Shown piece by piece: positions 62,869-64,000 of a DNA stretch of 64,000 nucleotides. Numbering within the stretch: the first letter of the stretch is position 1; each line of letters opens with the position of its first letter. The notes beneath the pieces were generated by a model, which saw only the letters and a program-made list of their open reading frames with translations, searched no databases and was not told the origin of the DNA. The stretch comes from Marinomonas rhodophyticola (lineage in GTDB: Bacteria; Pseudomonadota; Gammaproteobacteria; Pseudomonadales; Marinomonadaceae): positions 62,001-126,000 of the forward strand of contig NZ_JAPEUL010000004.1 of NCBI RefSeq assembly GCF_026113935.1. The letters run 5' to 3'. The translations under genes and the position numbers were made by a program.

Positions 62869-64000
62869 ATGAACATTACGCTTGATCTAGTTCAAACCAT
62901 GGGTTTGGCTGTCGTCGTTCTTTTCTTAGGCCGTTATCTCAAAGGTAAAGCGCCTATATTTCAAAAATACTTTATTCCAGCTCCTGTCATTGGTGGTTTG
63001 TTTTACGCCATTTTGATGCTAATAGGCAAACAAACTGGCTTATATACAGTGACTCTTAATCAAGGGCTTACTGATTTTCTGTTAGTCCTATTCTTTACTT
63101 GTACTGGTTTTATGGCCAGTCTGCACGTGATTAAACGCAGCGGTAAACAAGGGGTAATTCTGGCTGTGGCGGCGGTTTCCTTACTATTCCTACAAAACTT
63201 GCTTGGCATAGGTTTATCCAAACTACTGGGTATTCATGCATTACTTGGGGTAAGCATGGGGATCTGTTGCTATGTCTGGTGGTATTGGTTCTGCTGCTGC
63301 ATTTGGTCCATCATTTGAAGCATTAGGTGTTCAATCCGCTACTGTTACTGGCATCGCAGCTGCAACATTTGGTTTAGTGATGGGAAGTCTTGTTGGTGGG
63401 CCTGTAGCAAAGCGTTTGATCGAAAGGTTTGATTTAAAAAGTAGTGCTAATAACAATGAAGTAGTAGATCTTGAAGATGGTGATTTTCATAAACGTACGC
63501 CACTGGGTACCGTTTCTGTTGTGTTATTGACTATGTCTTTTGGCTCAGTCCTTGTCTTATTACTTAATAAAACTGGCATTACTTTCCCATATTATGTGGG
63601 TGGTGTTTTCGCCGCGGCAATTGTTAGAAACGTATGTGACCACAATGACTACAAGCTTAAGATGAGTCATATTGATCTGATTGGTAGTATCTCGCTTAGC
63701 TTATTTTTAGTGCTTGTTATTATGTCGCTAAAAATTTGGCAGCTGTTCGACCTTGCGATACCAATGCTTGTCGTTCTTGTGTCTCAGATGATGCTGATGG
63801 TGTTATTTGCCTACTTCGTTACCTTCCGCTTGATGGGGAAAGATTACGAAGCCGCGGTTATGGCCGCTGGCCATTGTGGTGTTGGTTTAGGTCAAACGCC
63901 TAATGCCGTTGCAAACATGGCAACTATTATAGATCGTTTTGGACCTGCGCCAAATGCTGCTGTTATGTTGCCCGTTATTACAGTGATCTTTATCAATATT
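62869..64000 (+). pseudogene. gltS: Sodium/glutamate symporter GltS, frameshift at 63258-63261, cut by window end
   Basis: N-terminal half (DLVQTMGLAVVVLFLGRYLK; PAPVIGGLFYAILMLIGK; VLFFTCTGFMASLHVIKR) reads from ATG 62869. At the G4 run 63258-63261 the frame changes and continues as GSVAMSGGIGSAAAFGPSFE, GIAAATFGLVMGSLVGGPVA and GHCGVGLGQTPNAVANM, all clear GltS signatures, to the end of the window. GltS imports glutamate with Na+; related members take other 2-amino or 2-hydroxy dicarboxylates. One surplus G explains the break. The last part of the gene lies beyond 64000. Confidence 0.85.

Noticed and set aside
1-64000. CRISPR arrays, prophage structural genes, rRNA
   Set aside because: No regularly spaced direct repeats with spacers, no capsid, tail or terminase genes, and no rRNA sequence were seen; the only large repeats are the three composite copies.

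Overview
The window looks like chromosome from a marine gammaproteobacterium of the Oceanospirillales, most likely Marinomonas or a close relative. That placement is inferred from gene content, moderate GC and gene order; no 16S or tRNA gene is present to confirm it. No rRNA, tRNA or CRISPR array was recognised.

Layout. (1) 1-6.7 kb: the 3' end of a cobalamin riboswitch with a CbiM-type permease, a divergent LysR/MFS pair, then small housekeeping genes (DUF3237, NUDIX, TPR, DEDDy exonuclease, fasciclin, GNAT). (2) 6.8-15.2 kb: an accessory island with three type II toxin-antitoxin modules in a row, three minus-strand gene cassettes each followed by an attC-like site (OLD-family nuclease, unknown membrane protein, HEPN-like protein), three copies of a non-coding repeat, and a complete IS4-family element with a 10-bp target duplication. 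No integron integrase is seen. (3) 15.2-34.6 kb: core genes. ppsA and its regulator ppsR are divergent; rnr and rlmB are followed by B12 nucleotide-loop genes cobT, cobS, cobC and cobO. A Fur-box operon follows that keeps the Ni-superoxide-dismutase maturation protease but only a 20-codon scrap of sodN. Then come YitT, rsuA, a TetR regulator and a large symporter-type hybrid sensor kinase. (4) 34.8-46.8 kb: small metabolic and stress genes, bluB, a carotenoid-oxygenase gene divergent from a TetR gene with a perfect FNR-like box between them, and a broken cyclase gene. (5) 46.9-64 kb: a carboxylate catabolic region. It has three RraA/HMG-aldolase-family genes, a 2-hydroxyacid dehydrogenase, an FMN-dependent 2-hydroxyacid oxidase, an aminotransferase, three unrelated carboxylate transporters (TctCBA, TAXI-TRAP, GltS), one GntR and two LysR regulators.

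How it works together. The B12 genes (cobT/S/C/O, bluB, riboswitch-controlled metal permease) make and attach the lower ligand of cobalamin. The catabolic region can be read as uptake of a hydroxylated or branched (amino)dicarboxylate, conversion to a 2-oxo acid by oxidase, dehydrogenase or aminotransferase, and retro-aldol cleavage or decarboxylation by the RraA-family enzymes. The substrate is unknown.

Caution. About 17 single-base frame breaks fall in otherwise intact genes, many at G/C or A/T runs and including rnr and cobS. Most look like indel errors in the sequence rather than real decay. The sodN and cyclase deletions are different in kind and look real.
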